Origin: Sialis fuliginosa | Taxonomy: Eukaryota; Arthropoda; Insecta; Megaloptera; Sialidae | DNA: 64,000 nt | Assembly: GCA_961205875.1 (NCBI GenBank) | Contig: OY540816.1 | Location: forward strand, 17,680,701-17,744,700 | Reading direction: 5' to 3' | In this document: positions 33,641 through 45,709 of the stretch, piece after piece | How the letters are laid out: each line of letters starts with the position of its first letter | Numbering within the stretch: position 1 is the stretch's first letter | Program-made: the position numbers and the translations under genes | Notes under the pieces: generated by a model | The model's database searches: none | What the model was told of the DNA's origin: nothing | Seen by the model: the letters and a program-made list of their open reading frames with translations, nothing else

Positions 33641-35409
33641 TATTGTAAACATTAGCATGTGTCCATCACTGCGTGCTCATTACTGGTTTTACTTTATCCA
33701 TTACTGGAAAAAAAACATAAATAAATTAAAAGGCTATAATTTAAAAAACAAACTATAGTTGCGGACTTTGGTAATTAAATTGATTAAATAAAGAGTTACT
33801 TGTTTTATTAATAACATGAGTTCATGAGAATTACAAAAAAGAAGCCCGTCAATCACAAAAACAGTAAACTTTGCTTTTATAGCGGCCATACTCTAGTGCC
33901 AATTATTTTTTGCAAGACTTAAAATTATTACTTATAGTTACAATAACTTTATAAGTTTGTTTCATAATTGTAAATATTATTAATATCACATTTTCTAACG
34001 AATTTTCAATGGATTATTTAAATCATCTCGCAAATATAAAGTAAATATTTATTTTCATATTACTAGTCCAAAAATAAATAAATAAAATGTTAACATATAG
34101 TATAGCCTGTATTTTAAATCACAAACAGATAGAACAAACTGTTGAATCGACAAAAAATACAATAACAATACGAAAAAAAATACATTAAATTCATTTTCAA
34201 TTTACAACCGGTAACAAAAATAATATTATTATTATTTATGACTATTTTTCCCGCTAAACTTTTTTCTACTTGATTCGCGGATGCTACAATGATTATATAG
34301 TATATTGCGGTTTTACTTGTACACAGTGTTATTGACTTTTTATACCAATGTTATTTACTCTTAATGTTTCCTAATGTACTGTACTTACACACATTTATAA
34401 TTACAGATAATCATACATTACGTACCTGACGCATTGTCTGTATTACATTAACATATGTACGCATACATATGCCATATTTAAGTGTTATATTAATAACAGC
34501 TTTTTCTCTTAACAATATTTTAATTAATGTGTACATATAACTTAATTAAGCTTGCATGTAAAGAGTAATATTTCTTCTTCGGTATGATTAGTATCATCTT
34601 TTGTAATTAAATAATTGATTACATATCATAATAGTCCAGTGAGTGACATTAATAAAATATTGATTAGAAAAAGCTTTATATTTTTTATCGTCGTAGTTTA
34701 TTTATTTCTGTTTTATTTTTCAATTTGCTTGATATGCTTTTTCGAGCTCTAACAAATGCATAAAAGTGTGTAATGGTTCTTAGACTTAATAGAAAAAATA
34801 TATTTGCCATTTTTGTTGCATCTAAAAAAGGACAATACATTTTGTTTTCGGCATAACCTTTTTACAAATTTTGAAACGCGTTTCTCACTTTACAATAATA
34901 TATTCCACAAAACTAAAATGGGTTTGTTTTTTATAAATTAAGCAACGTTTTATTATAGAACATACATGTATGAAGCTATGTTAATACCCATACTTTTTTA
35001 CAAATACCATAAATAGCGGTGTTTTAGTTTATAATTGTTTTGACAAGTTGCGAAAATTGCTGATTTTTACAAAGTTTTGAAGCTTTGTAAAATAGGTTTC
35101 CAATGAAGTTAAATATCCAAGTTAGGGTTTTCTTCACTGTGTATTTAGTTACAAATTAATGCTAAAAACCACATGTCTTAAGTTATATTACTTTAGTTCC
35201 TCATACTCCTTTTTCAAAATGGGAGTTTTTAATAATTAACTTTACATGTATCGTTTTTTAAGTAAAAAAAATGTTGAAATTAAAACAAGGGTAAATATAT
35301 ACTTTAAAGTTGTTTTTTGGACTTTAAAGGAAAGAAAGAAAAAATAATAAAAAACTTATAATATTGAAAAGTATATAATAATTAATATAATATAATATAA
35401 TAATTCAAT
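33641..35409. other. AT-rich stretch, small hairpin only
   Basis: TTTTACAAAG (35065-35074) and CTTTGTAAAA (35083-35092) form a perfect 10-bp stem with an 8-base loop. No frames or repeats otherwise. Confidence 0.4.
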
Positions 35410-35545
35410 TTAACAGTTTTTTAAGTCGGTTCCAAGCTACTAAAGAACTTTTTAAGAAAGAAAAAAAAACCGACTTCAACTACTGTTAAATCTTACTAAT
35501 ATATACTTTTCAGTATTATTAAGGTTTTTTTTTAAGTCAGTTAAA
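35410..35545. repeat. F6: ACCGACTTCAA hairpin repeat, copy 1
   Basis: TTTAACAGTTTTTTAAGTCG (35410) and its worn inverse ending at 35490 (AACCGACTTCAACTACTG) form a hairpin. The core 35467-35541 parallels 60252-60327 in order. AAACCGACTTCAA with AAGTCGGTT is a phrase known from abundant insect repeats, notably in Lepidoptera. Confidence 0.6.
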
Positions 35546-36648
35546 AGTTTTTACATTCGAGTAAAATATCAATATTTTTTTCCCGGGTTACTCCCAGTAC
35601 ATATGTACCAACATTTACCGTTAAATCAATAATATGTACATATATGTATGAATTATTCCAATAGCAGCTGCATGTCATTCTAATTGTAAGGAAAAATAAC
35701 AGTTGTATTAATCAAGGCGGAGAAGTTCGTATTATCTACACATAATTAACACCAAAATCAGTTCTACACAAAGAACCATAGATAATAATATTATTATCTC
35801 TATTAGTAATTCTACAACTGTTTTTTTTATACATTAAAGAATAAAATCTTTCTTTATACGTATGTAATTACATATATGCAAGAATTTTAAATATTTTTAT
35901 TTAAAATAAGATAAAATAATTTGTAAAGAATTTAGAGAAAATTTTAGAGTATCGCAGGCCTTAGAAATTATTATAAAACACAAATCTATCAAAATTAAAA
36001 ATTATCATATTATTTTCAGTATAGAACCTATTACTGATTCGATTTCAAATAAAAAGATATGTTATAAACTATTTTAAACCTCACGATTCTCCCCTAAATA
36101 TTATAACATTCAAGTTCTACTTAATTTTTTTTAATTATAATTGATATTACTTATGTCAAATTCAATTTCTAATAAAGATCATATTGTTTTCAAAAGAACA
36201 TAGAAAACATTACACTAGCAAAAAAATAAGTAACGAGAACAAATTTTCATCAATTACAGCAAATAATACCACAATTCTAGTAGGTAATGATAACAACATT
36301 ATTCTTCACACCTAAGTGGCTTTGCAAATGCATTTATGTATATATATATATACTTACATACACTATATTTAGTTTGTGGTTATTGTACAAATAAAATACG
36401 TACGTATACATTTCTGTTTTAATTTAAGGTTATGTAAAACCGTTGTGAAAAATAAACTATAGATATACGTAAATGGTTATTGATCTTTGGTTAAAAAACA
36501 CATTATATTGGTCTATAAATAAAACTTAAATATGTCTATTGCAATGTGTGATGAAACGTTAACCTAACGTTAAACCTGTATTTAACTTTTTTTTACTTTA
36601 ACAGCAATACCAACCTATATAGAATAAAATTAAATAAATAATAATAAA
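35546..36648. other. AT-rich stretch with (TA)n, nothing recognised
   Basis: (TA)n at about 36339-36351. No frames or element ends. Confidence 0.4.
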
Positions 36649-36717
36649 AGATATTAACTATTCAACTTATTTGTTAATTTATCAGTTTTAATTTGTTTAT
36701 AATATGGGAAAGAGGTA
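36649..36717 (+). repeat. Third copy of the 48.1-kb duplicated unit
   Basis: AGATATTAACTATTCAACTT, TTTGTTAATTTATCAG and TTTTAATTTGTTTATAA to GGGAAAGAGGTA match 48101-48170 and 48264-48334 with scattered changes. It shows that the duplicated unit is part of a dispersed repeat. Confidence 0.6.
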
Positions 36718-36729
36718 CCTAGCGAGATA

Positions 36730-37010
36730 TATATTTCGTACCCCACACGTCTTGGTATAAATTTTATTTTTGATTTGCTTTAATGCCTCCTTCATGCGCC
36801 ATTTTTGATTTAGAAAAAAAAAATAAGAAAAAAAGCTCAAATTCCACTGGTTTGGTTATATATTTTGACGTATCGCATGCCTTGATATAAAAAAATATAA
36901 TGACATCATTTTACATGTTCAATAAACATTTCAAGTTTATATTGACTGAAAAGGACGGACATACTGACGACAAAGTGAGATTAATAGGGTTTCTTCGGAA
37001 CCCTAAAAAG
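36730..37010 (+). repeat. Insect dispersed repeat tail
   Basis: ATATTTCGTACCCCACACGT, AAGGACGGACATACTGACGA and GGGTTTCTTCGGAACCCTAA form the familiar order of a widespread insect intergenic repeat whose end contains an inverted 'agggttc..gaaccct'. Highly worn, no ends fixed. Confidence 0.5.
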
Positions 37011-37597
37011 TGAGATGTAAGATTTCCTTACAATGTTAGGAAGTTGCACGTCAAGCTGCTAATAAAAGCGTGTTAAAAAATGATCTCATTCATTAATTCA
37101 TACATAAATACATTGCTCTCTGTGCCTCACACGACTGATCAAGTTAAGAATAATTAAAAATTATAATAACTTTACAAACAACAATTGTATTTATTCAAAC
37201 ATCAACACAACATATCATTTACAGTTACATTTATTCATTACAAAAAAGATATATTGTTGAATTCGTGTAAAGAAAAAACCATCGCATGTTACTTTCGTCT
37301 CAGCTTGAATTGTGAAAAAGATAATTGATCTAACTGTTAAACCAAAATCAGTTCAATCATGCTAGTCCATTGAACATTTAGGAAACAATCTCACTAACTT
37401 TTTTTTTGTAAATGGCACCTCGTTAAAATTTGTACACCGTTTTTAATAGGTTGATTATTATATACGATGTTGCATTGTTATTTATTAGCTCCATTAAAAC
37501 AATGAATTGAAGTATTATTACTTACAAATAGACCTGTCTAAGTTGCCGATATGTGAACTGGTCAGTTAAACATAAAATAACTAATATATACATAATT

Positions 37598-38174
37598 CAG
37601 TGGCGAGGCGTAAAATTTTTAATAAGGAAAATAATATAAAACACCTTAAGTTCAAGCTTTTACTTATTTTCTTGTATTTTAGTCGATATTTGTATGACGA
37701 ATTGAAGTTGACTGCAGGAAATTTCACTAAAAAATTTCGAATTTTTTATTTCGTTAAAAGTATGTTTATTGTATAGAAAATTACGTGAAAAGTTGAAATT
37801 TTCAAACCGCAGGTCTGTATCTCAAACCGTTCTCGAGATATAGCCTCTCAAATTTTTAATTTTTTCAAATTTTTGGAGAAAAAAGGCCATAACTTTGGAA
37901 CGGGTCGTCTGAATTGATTTTAGTTGACGGATTTAAAATCAGCGTGTCAAAATCTATATAATGATATGTATAATACTTTAAATTCCGACAAAAAAATTTT
38001 GGTCATAAATCGACATTTTTTTAAGGTCTACCCTTTTGAATTTTTTCGATTTTTCGCGAATATTTTTTTTTTTAACTTTAAGGTATTATATATGTCATTA
38101 TATAGATTTTAACACGCTGATTCCAAATCCGTCAACTAAAATCAATTCCGACCATCCGTTCAAAAGTTATGGCC
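37598..38174. mobile_element. hAT-type element with foldback core, copy C (right part missing)
   Basis: CAGTGGCGAGGCGTAAAATT at 37598 is a hAT-type left end; TTCAAGCTTTTACTT matches copy A at 3028. The foldback follows from about 37664 and stops at 38174 inside the right arm, so the right hAT end is gone. The loop (about 37985-38070) is inverted relative to copies A and B: GGTCATAAATCGACATTTTT here, versus AAAAATGTCGATTTTTGACC there. The recurrent 62-codon frame lies at 37924-38112. Confidence 0.75.
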
Positions 38175-38402
38175 AAATTAATTGATATAACAAATAAATT
38201 AATATTTAAAAATTTCAAAAAAAAAATATGACACGCTTGTGCGTATGAAAAATCGATATTATTTTAATTCTAACTGTAAATATCATTAAAACAAAACAAC
38301 AAAGCATTTATAAATGACTCATTTCTATATTCGTAACAACCATTCAAAATTAGTATTACCAAAATAGAAAATCCAAATACTCCAACGAAAAAGTATTCTA
38401 AA
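38175..38402. other. AT-rich stretch, nothing recognised
   Basis: No features supported. Confidence 0.35.
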
Positions 38403-38884
38403 AGGTCATGAGTCATTATCCATTACTCCACTTAAAATATAACAAATCATAGCCCACCATGTTTTTTTACTTAAACTTCTAAGATACTGCAGCCTTATAT
38501 ACTCTCTCATTAAATGCACCCCTGTAGAGTAAACTATTAAAAATATCATTTATCCAGAAAACACATGATTTAGTAGGTTATGAGACATGATCGATTATTG
38601 TACTTAAATAAAATATTACAAATCATAACCCGATTTGTTTTACTTAAATTTCTAATAGGCGATACCAAAAAAAGGTCTAGAAATGAAATTGTGACTAATG
38701 AAATATACACATGCTAAAACATGGTAGAATCGATAGCTAGTACCTAGACCTACATTTTATGCAATTTTTTTAAATTTGGTTGCGCAGAACTTTTTTAAAT
38801 CGCAAAAAGGTTGTTTTTGTCATCCCCGTTAAGTGCACCCCTGCTATACAGAAGTAAACTATCAAAAGTATCATTTATCCAGAC
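38403..38884 (+). repeat. Broken tandem repeat, order A-B-A-insert-B
   Basis: Segment A (AGGTCATGAGTCATTATCC; 38403-38482) recurs at 38575-38653. Segment B (GCACCCCTGTAGAGTAAAC to TATCATTTATCCAGA; about 38511-38557) recurs at 38829-38884. The first period is about 172 bp. A 175-bp unrelated segment (about 38654-38828) separates the second A from the second B. Confidence 0.65.
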
Positions 38885-39157
38885 ATTTCACCACACCTAT
38901 GATGACCGACATTTACTATAGTCTATGCACACATTTTTTTAATCGATACTCTTCCGTGACTATAATTGTATTATTTTTATCTGCTATGTATCGGCATACA
39001 AGGCGCATGTACGGCATGTAAATGAAGTCTATTCATATCAGCTTGATTGAAACAATATACCTAATGCATTACGCCCTGTTAGTCAATAAACATAATTACA
39101 CATTCAGTTATATTCACGTTTGTTTGTCATGCAGGTTTACTAACAACTTTTGTACAT
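38885..39157. other. AT-rich stretch, nothing recognised
   Basis: Two end-to-end frames (38833-39021 and 39022-39216) overlap repeat sequence and look like chance. Confidence 0.35.
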
Positions 39158-39345
39158 TTTTTAACCCTTTGGACGCAAAAGTCGACTGTATTTTTGCCCT
39201 TTGGCGCAAAAATTGATTATAGACCTCGACTCGAAAAAAACACCGTTGCACGTGGAAATCGACTTTTATTTTAGAAAAAAAAGTAAATGTCAGTGAATTT
39301 TTTAACCCAAAAGTTGACTGTCTTTTTCCCTTTTTGGGATCGAGT
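39158..39345 (+). mobile_element. piggyBac-like left end, directly repeated
   Basis: TTAACCCTTTGGACGCAAAA at 39161, followed by GTCGACTGTATTTTTGCCC, is a TTAA-plus-CCC start of piggyBac type. A second worn copy (TTAACCCAAAAGTTGACTGT) begins at 39302 in the same orientation, period about 140 bp. No matching right end is visible, so this is a truncated or internally duplicated relic. Confidence 0.45.
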
Positions 39346-39394
39346 AAATTTATGCAATACTGATTTCTATAATCAACTTGTAAAAAAATTATAT

Positions 39395-39455
39395 GTATAT
39401 TGATTTGCCTGCAAGTTCCCCAATCCCCTTGGAAAGTTATCTGCGGACGCCCATG
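39395..39455 (-). repeat. GGACGCCCATG-type repeat end
   Basis: CCCCTTGGAAAGTTATCTGC followed by GGACGCCCATG parallels 4545-4572 (CCCTTGGAATTTTTTTTCTG then GGACGCCCCTG), defining one end of a dispersed family. Confidence 0.4.
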
Positions 39456-39817
39456 TATGTGTGTGTATATTTTGGGTCAGTTAGCTGTGGAATGCAAATG
39501 AGACAGGCTAATAGAAATACTTTTAATCAAGTAACGGGACGCTGAGTACACATTACTTGGCAGATTCTGTCCGTAATTAATTCAATTAAGATATTCTGTC
39601 TAAGTAAACACAATTAAAGAATGTCAATATTTTAAATCTATATTAGTAGTTGGTCTCATTCACCACCATCGTGTTTTATAAGAGCAAATTGCGCTGGGTA
39701 GTTTAATAGGTCAATATTAATTAGAGTCATATTTTAATAATTTGATTCTGATTACAAATAAAACAAATATCGATAATTTCAGTAATAATTATTTAGAAAA
39801 AGTACCTGTTTTTACAG

Positions 39818-39890
39818 GAACCCGACCCATAATATTTCAAAGTAAGCGAACCTGAAGTCGAACCGAGCCCGAATCATATTTAAATTCTGG
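39818..39890 (+). repeat. ACCCGAACC-rich repeat, copy 1
   Basis: GGAACCCGACCCATAATATT, TCAAAGTAAGCGAACCTGAA and CGAACCGAGCCCGAA align with the repeat at 49757-49906. GAACC-type short repeats of this kind are often found at hAT-type ends. Confidence 0.45.
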
Positions 39891-40371
39891 TTCTGGTTAT
39901 TACAGTGTTGCATTTCTTTATTTGTTATCTATAGTACCATTATACTTATATCGATTTTTTTTGTTTCAGATTATTGCTGACAAATAGTCAACCAGATTTT
40001 TTCATTACATAAATAGGTAAGTGCAAAAACTACAATTGATAAAATTAATGTTAAGTGTTCTTGAAAAATGAACTGCAACAATACAGAGAATATGTCATAT
40101 ATTAAACTTACATTACCTACATTCAAACGAGATGAAAAAAACATGTATAATCATTGTTATTATTGTTTTATAACGACGTTATGTAATTGTAGTTGTAATA
40201 CTGGTTTTCACTTTCAGTTTAAAATTAAACCCGAGTATATTATGGCTGGGGCTTACTTGGTTGTAAAACAATTATTTTAATATAGTCATTACAATAATTG
40301 TATTATCTTTCGGCGTGGTATTAATTTAAAAAATATTGGCATTTTATATTTTACAAACACTGTTTATAATA

Positions 40372-40890
40372 CGATCAAAAGCTATAGACTGATAAACATG
40401 CAAAACATGCTTTTGATTTGGTTGTTTTTTTTAGAAGTTACATTCTATGTAACTTTTAACCTGATTAAATATTAACTTCTAAAAATTTATAGTTTTCGCA
40501 GATACGACGGCAGACTCTTTGAATCAGTTTGGGATTTTGATATGTTGTTTGGGTACATACAAGGTATATTTTATGAAAAAATGGTGATTGCCCTCCAAGT
40601 ACAACATGGTGTTTTTTTTTAATTTTATTAAAAAAATTTCTGATTTACTATGTACAGAGGACCATAATAAAAATTATGAGTCAAAAGTACCTCTATAATA
40701 TACTACAAGCACCATTAAATTCAATTGACGGATTATAAAAAAAAAATTTTTTTCGAAAACTATAAATTTTTGGATGCTAATATTTGGTCAGGTTGAAAGT
40801 TACATAGAATACGACTTCCGAAAAAAAATCAGCCAAATCAATGTAAAGGCATGTTTTGCATGCTTACCCGGCTATAGCCTATTGACGTAA
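40372..40890. mobile_element. F4: inverted-repeat element with arms of about 120 bp
   Basis: The left arm runs CAAAAGCTATAGACTGATAA, ACATGCAAAACATGC, TTTGATTTGGTTG and ACATTCTATGTAACTTTTAA. The right arm gives the inverse series, ending GCATGCTTACCCGGCTATAG at about 40877, with diverged stretches between matching blocks. AAAATTTATAGTTTTCG occurs in both arms. The middle (40600-40740) is AT-rich and non-coding. A half copy lies at 20880-21115. Confidence 0.7.
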
Positions 40891-40959
40891 TTTTAATCAT
40901 TAACGCTCATTGTCAGCCCAAACCCCTTAAATTGAAATATGACATTTTATAGGTGTCTT

Positions 40960-41020
40960 CCTTTCAAGACTTAAGCTCTAAACGAATTCTACGCGGGTGA
41001 AGCCACGGGTAAGACTAATC
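40960..41020 (+). repeat. Insect dispersed repeat phrase
   Basis: CTTTCAAGACTTAAGCTCTA followed by ACGAATTCTACGCGGGTGAA and GCCACGGGTAAG is a familiar worn tail of insect retroposons or Helitron-like repeats. Confidence 0.45.
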
Positions 41021-41829
41021 AAAATCAAATATAGGTCCCATATGAATACGTTTAAATATAAAATATACAAGTTTTTTTATATATTTAGCAATAAGATATC
41101 AATCTTTAATTTATAACTGGTTTAAAAATAACAGTTTTTTTAGAACTATGTAGCTTCACTTTCCCACATAAAAGTTAGCTTTATTTTTACTATAATAGAA
41201 CATTTAACAATACTTAAAGTACAACAATTCTTACTGTTATTTAAAGGAATGTTTACAACTTTTCATACCTTCTTGTAAATATAAGTGTTAACAATGAATA
41301 AGCATATAAAGTTAAGTGAATATTTAAATCTATTTTGGTGAGAATTGAATATCTAATGAAGGAATAAAACTTTATTCAGATTTTATAATATCTGTGTAAA
41401 CTCACTTGTTATTCATAAAAGTTATCTTGTGTTAGTCGATGTTTCTAAAAATAGTTTCATTCTTGACTGAAGAGTTATATCGTAGAATAGCAATGTGTAT
41501 ATACATTTCATCTTTGTGTCAGTAGGAATAAATGTTTAAGATAGCAAGAACACGTATTTATGCAATTTTTTTATTTTTTCAAAGAACTTTTCCTAGCAGA
41601 ATAAAAAAAAAATTTTTTGTGCTTTTAGTTTTATTATTGAAGTCTGGCCCTTTTATTTAAATAATAGTTGTTTCAATCACTCAAGTCTTCATATCGACAT
41701 TTATAAATTTTTATTAGACTACTTTAGTTGGAAAAGGGTGTATTTTAGGTAAAGAGAAATATTCGGTTTAAAATAAGTACACAATTTTAATAATACTATA
41801 TTTAGAATTGTTGCAAATTCATATCAAAA
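41021..41829. other. AT-rich stretch, nothing recognised
   Basis: No frames, element ends or repeats could be supported. Confidence 0.4.
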
Positions 41830-42218
41830 AACATTTTCCAAGTAAATACACAGTGCTTCTTCTAGCTAAATTCAAACAATTTTAATATTTTTCATTTTTT
41901 GACAATTTCTTAAAGCAAATTGAGATAAATCTTTGTAAGGGAATATTTTACAACAAACGTTGTGGTAATCTATATTATAGAAAATTGAATGCTCTACAAA
42001 AAATATTCTATAAAATTTTCACGTAACATGTGTCGTTCTTGAGATATCCTGAAAAAATAATTGTGTTGGGATGCCAGACGATTTTGAAATGGGGCCATCC
42101 TCAAGCCAGACCCAACCATCCAACAAAGTTTTATTAATATCGGTTCAGTGGTTCATGAGTTATACGTGTGACAAGGATTCAAAGGACAGACACCCAGACA
42201 AACACGAAACAAAAACGG
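41830..42218 (-). repeat. F1 dispersed repeat, inverted copy including the GTTTGTCTGGGTG end
   Basis: On the minus strand the order is GTTTGTCTGGGTGTCTGTCC, ACCACTGAACCGATATTAAT, GGTTGGGTCTGGCTTGAGGA, CCCCATTTCAAAATCG, ATATCTCAAGAACGACACAT, TCCCTTACAAAGATTTATCT, then TGTGTATTTACTTGG. It joins the 52.7-kb F1 fragment (first part) to the 5.8-kb and 55-kb copies (second part), giving the family's layout. Non-coding throughout. Confidence 0.75.
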
Positions 42219-43370
42219 GAAGATCAAGTTAAAATTTTTAAATCGGATAATTTTTTTTTCTCATTTTAAAACGATCACAAAGCTTCTCGTATATTCGATA
42301 TGGCGAGGAAGCAAAAAGTAATTCAAAATAAATTACAATTTCGTTTTTACACGTTAAAATTATATAATGGTGGTATAAATATACTGTCTGAATTCTATTA
42401 ACGTCTAAATAACAGACGTGTGAAAACGTTTTTCTGTGCAATTTGTCTTCAGTTCTCTGAATCTCATGAATTAGTAAAAAGGAAATACGAATTCATTGTT
42501 GGGGTCACACACCGATAGTCCTTACAAAACAGTTAACTTCATGCCACGTTCTGTTAAACTACACGAAAAAATATATTGCCTAGCATTTATTTATAACCGG
42601 AAGATAGCTGTTCTTTGTAAGCTTTTAACAGTTCCGATTTTGGGCGATGTTACGTTGAAGGCGCTGACTAAAATAATATATTTCAATGGATTTGGAATTT
42701 TTGAAAAAAACGAATTGAATAACGTGTTTGCAATTATCGTTTCATGGTTCTATTGTGAAGTAACAAATTGCTGGGGGGGGGGTATGAAGGGGAGGGATTG
42801 CTTACAATTTTAACCATAATCACAAGTTAAAAATAATAGTTTCGCCAATGGTTTTATACATTATTATTTTTAGAGGTATTTTTTTATTGGTTTCTGATAG
42901 GGATATATATATTTTTTCGAATTCAGGTACGAATTTTTACTATTAAGTATTTGTTTTTGCCCGCAGTTTGTATTTCGGGGCTCTGGTAATGAGTGGGAAA
43001 CTATCCGAAATAGTTATTTCGGATATATGGTTTCAGTTTCGGAGGGAGGTCATAATTGTTTTGGAAATCCACTGCATCTCAATCATTTTTTAAAATGGAA
43101 CGAAAGAGTTTTGGATTTCCAAATAGACGTTTCTCTGTTAATCAATTATCACTTAAATACTTTTAAAGACAATATAAAACATGTATTATTAATTAATTTT
43201 ATAATTCAAAACAATTGATATTTATTTTAAAATCTGAATGATACGCCAATGACTCGTGAAGCGTCCTTTATCTTTCCTTGTCTAAGCAAAAATCTCTTAC
43301 AGTATTATAGAAATCTATCTTAATTTTTGTAGGTTATTTTTTAACCTCTCTCTCTTTGTAAATTTTCTTC
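42219..43370. other. AT-rich stretch with a G tract, no gene recognised
   Basis: A 105-codon plus frame (42496-42813) has mixed composition (LCKLLTVPILGDVTLKALTK) but no recognised family, and about one frame of this length is expected by chance here. Ten G occur at 42773-42782 near its end. A 63-codon frame at 43027-43218 is unremarkable. Confidence 0.3.
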
Positions 43371-43385
43371 GGACGCCCTTGCCTA
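43371..43385 (-). repeat. GGACGCCC-type repeat end
   Basis: CTTCGGACGCCCTTGCC shares the GGACGCCC end with 4562, 39445 and 48424; preceded by a CTCTCTCTCT run. Confidence 0.35.
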
Positions 43386-43939
43386 CTCCCCTTATTAACA
43401 AAATGGCCACTCAATCTACACAAAAGGTAAATTGCAGAGATCTGACGTAATCCTACTTCCCTTACATACATTATCCAACAAAATACGTGTGAAAACCCTT
43501 CTACTATCATTTCTACGATCGTACAACATTGTAACACACCTCCACAGCCAACTAACCATCTTATTAGAATATATCTCAATCTCGTGAAGCGCCATCTACA
43601 ACATTATAACAACAGTTGTGTGTTGCAATTTTCTTTTACATAATTATATACACATCTTTGTATAGCGCTAAAACATATGACCAATGTGTGCCTAAACATA
43701 TAATGTATCTATAAATCATAATGACGTACCATCAGATGTTCATAATGTGCTCTTCATTACTGTTATATGCGATTATTAAGTATGTAGTGTGAAGCCTAGC
43801 CGTATGTCGATTTGTTTTCAAATAACTGTCAGTTGATTTATTTTTTAATATGATAATGCACTCAAACTGTTATGTTATTAGGTTTTTTACCGCTCTTTTA
43901 ATGTGATTTGCTGTAATGTGATTTTCGTTTTTTATCATC

Positions 43940-44362
43940 GTTGATTTATTGATATACCATCAGAGGATGTTATTTAATGGTTCTATTTTATTTTTTGATA
44001 AATTATATACTTTTCCCTATGCTAACTACAGATTCGAAGGAAAGAGGAAACTATGTGATCATATCACAAAGAGGAAATATTTATTTATATATAACAAATA
44101 ATAATTCTTGGCTTCTGGTTTTAAGTCAGAAAAAAGTCGTTGATTTATTGATACATATATCAATGGTATTTAATGGTTCTATTTTATTTTATAATAGATT
44201 TTCACTTTTTTTATTTCACCATGCGAACTACAGATCTAAAGGGAAGAGTAAGCTATGTGATAATTTCTCCGATTTTTAATTTTTCACTTAATAATGGTTA
44301 AATATTAATATACGATTTTTATTTTTAACAAATAATGATTCTTGGCTTCTGGGTATAAGTCA
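43940..44362 (+). repeat. Tandem direct duplication of about 200 bp
   Basis: GTTGATTTATTGATA ... TTTAATGGTTCTATTTTATT ... AACTACAGAT ... CTATGTGAT ... TTCTTGGCTTCTGG ... TAAGTCAG occurs at 43940-44128 and again at 44139-44362, with insertions and substitutions. The copies are clearly diverged, so the duplication is old. A 100-codon frame (43977-44279) crosses the junction and is judged spurious. Confidence 0.65.
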
Positions 44363-44487
44363 GATCGTTTAATTGTCAGTAAGCATCTTCAGGGTCACTA
44401 AGAATGTTACTATGTTAATATGTAAAAAAAACATATGTGGTCGAGATTACGATCGAAACTATGCGGCTTATACCCAGAAACCAAGAA
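44339..44487. repeat. Inverted 21-bp repeat at the end of the duplication
   Basis: TTCTTGGCTTCTGGGTATAA (44339-) and its inverse TTATACCCAGAAACCAAGAA (ending 44487) match at 20 of 21 positions and enclose about 105 bp. They may be the termini of a small MITE of which the duplicated unit is part. Confidence 0.5.
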
Positions 44488-45709
44488 ATGGTTCAAAATC
44501 ACCATGGAAGCCTCAAAATATCTTAAATAAAAATAACAAAGAAATGTTAAATTTACAAAACTTAATTAATAACTTAAAAAAAATAAAGCATACAAATTAA
44601 ATGATACTATTTTTTTTTAAATTAGTATTTTTTTCTTAAATGTAAAAATGCATTTTATTTTTCTTAAATCATTACAGCACTTGAACAATCTTAAGCATAA
44701 ATATAAGTTTAAATTGCTTAAAACATTGAGTAACTTATCACGAAGAGATCAATTTTGATTTTGTACCATTTTTTAGTTTATTTCTGGCAATGAGTAATAG
44801 GTATCTACTTTTTTATTTGTTCCTACATTATAATTTAGGGTATGATTATCAATATAAAGTTGTATAACATACAATTAGAAATCCTCATTTATTTATAATA
44901 ACACCGATGGTGTTTCCAGCAGTAATAAATAATATATTTTATTAAAAGTAATCTTAAATCAAGACGTTAGCACGCTATTTTTATTACCCTTCCATTTTTT
45001 GCGCTATCGAAACCGAAAGTGAATTTTAAAGAACCTTATAATTTTGCACTAATTTGATTATATCAAGCACGTTTTGTTTTTTGATAAAACCTTTTCCGGA
45101 TACCCCACACGGTATTTTTAATATTTGAAAGCAATAATTAGTTACATCTGATGAAGATGATCTATCATTATAGAATTTTTTGTAAAGATTTTAATTCATT
45201 TTAAACTGTTGCAAATTATATGATCATTTTTTATTTTAATTATACATATAGCTATTTAAACTGTTTCCTGGATTTTATTTTTCACTGAACCGAGTATATT
45301 TTTATATCAAACATAAAAATTGGGCGTTTCCTTCATTTTTTGTTCTAAAAATTAGATTTTCATCACAAAAAAAAAAAACAGTTAATATGGATACATGTAG
45401 AATTATATTTATTAGCATTTGAGTCGACCAGATGCGAAACCTGATTTTGAATAGATTTCTAGCAAAATTACAAAAACTGATTTTGCAGCTTCTAGGCAAG
45501 ATATTCTTATGCATTTTTTTTAATTAAAGAGAAACACTTTGTTGGTCCATTTTATTTTTTTATATTTTTATATTTGTAGCTTGGGACGAGTAGAATCCAA
45601 GTTTTTTTGCTTCTGGAACACTCATTTATGCATTATATGTAATTTTAACGAAATTTTTATCTAGCTTGTGTTATATTTTTCATAACTGCTTATTTCTTTG
45701 ACATTATAA
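44488..45709. other. AT-rich stretch, nothing recognised
   Basis: TCCGGATACCCCACACGG near 45097 and CTTGGGACGAGTAGAATCC near 45580 are slightly GC-richer but unassigned. A 70-codon minus frame (45302-45514) has no recognisable domain. Confidence 0.35.

Noticed and set aside
42496-42813. 105-codon plus-strand frame as a gene
   Set aside because: About one frame of this length is expected by chance at this composition, and no domain or splice context supports it.
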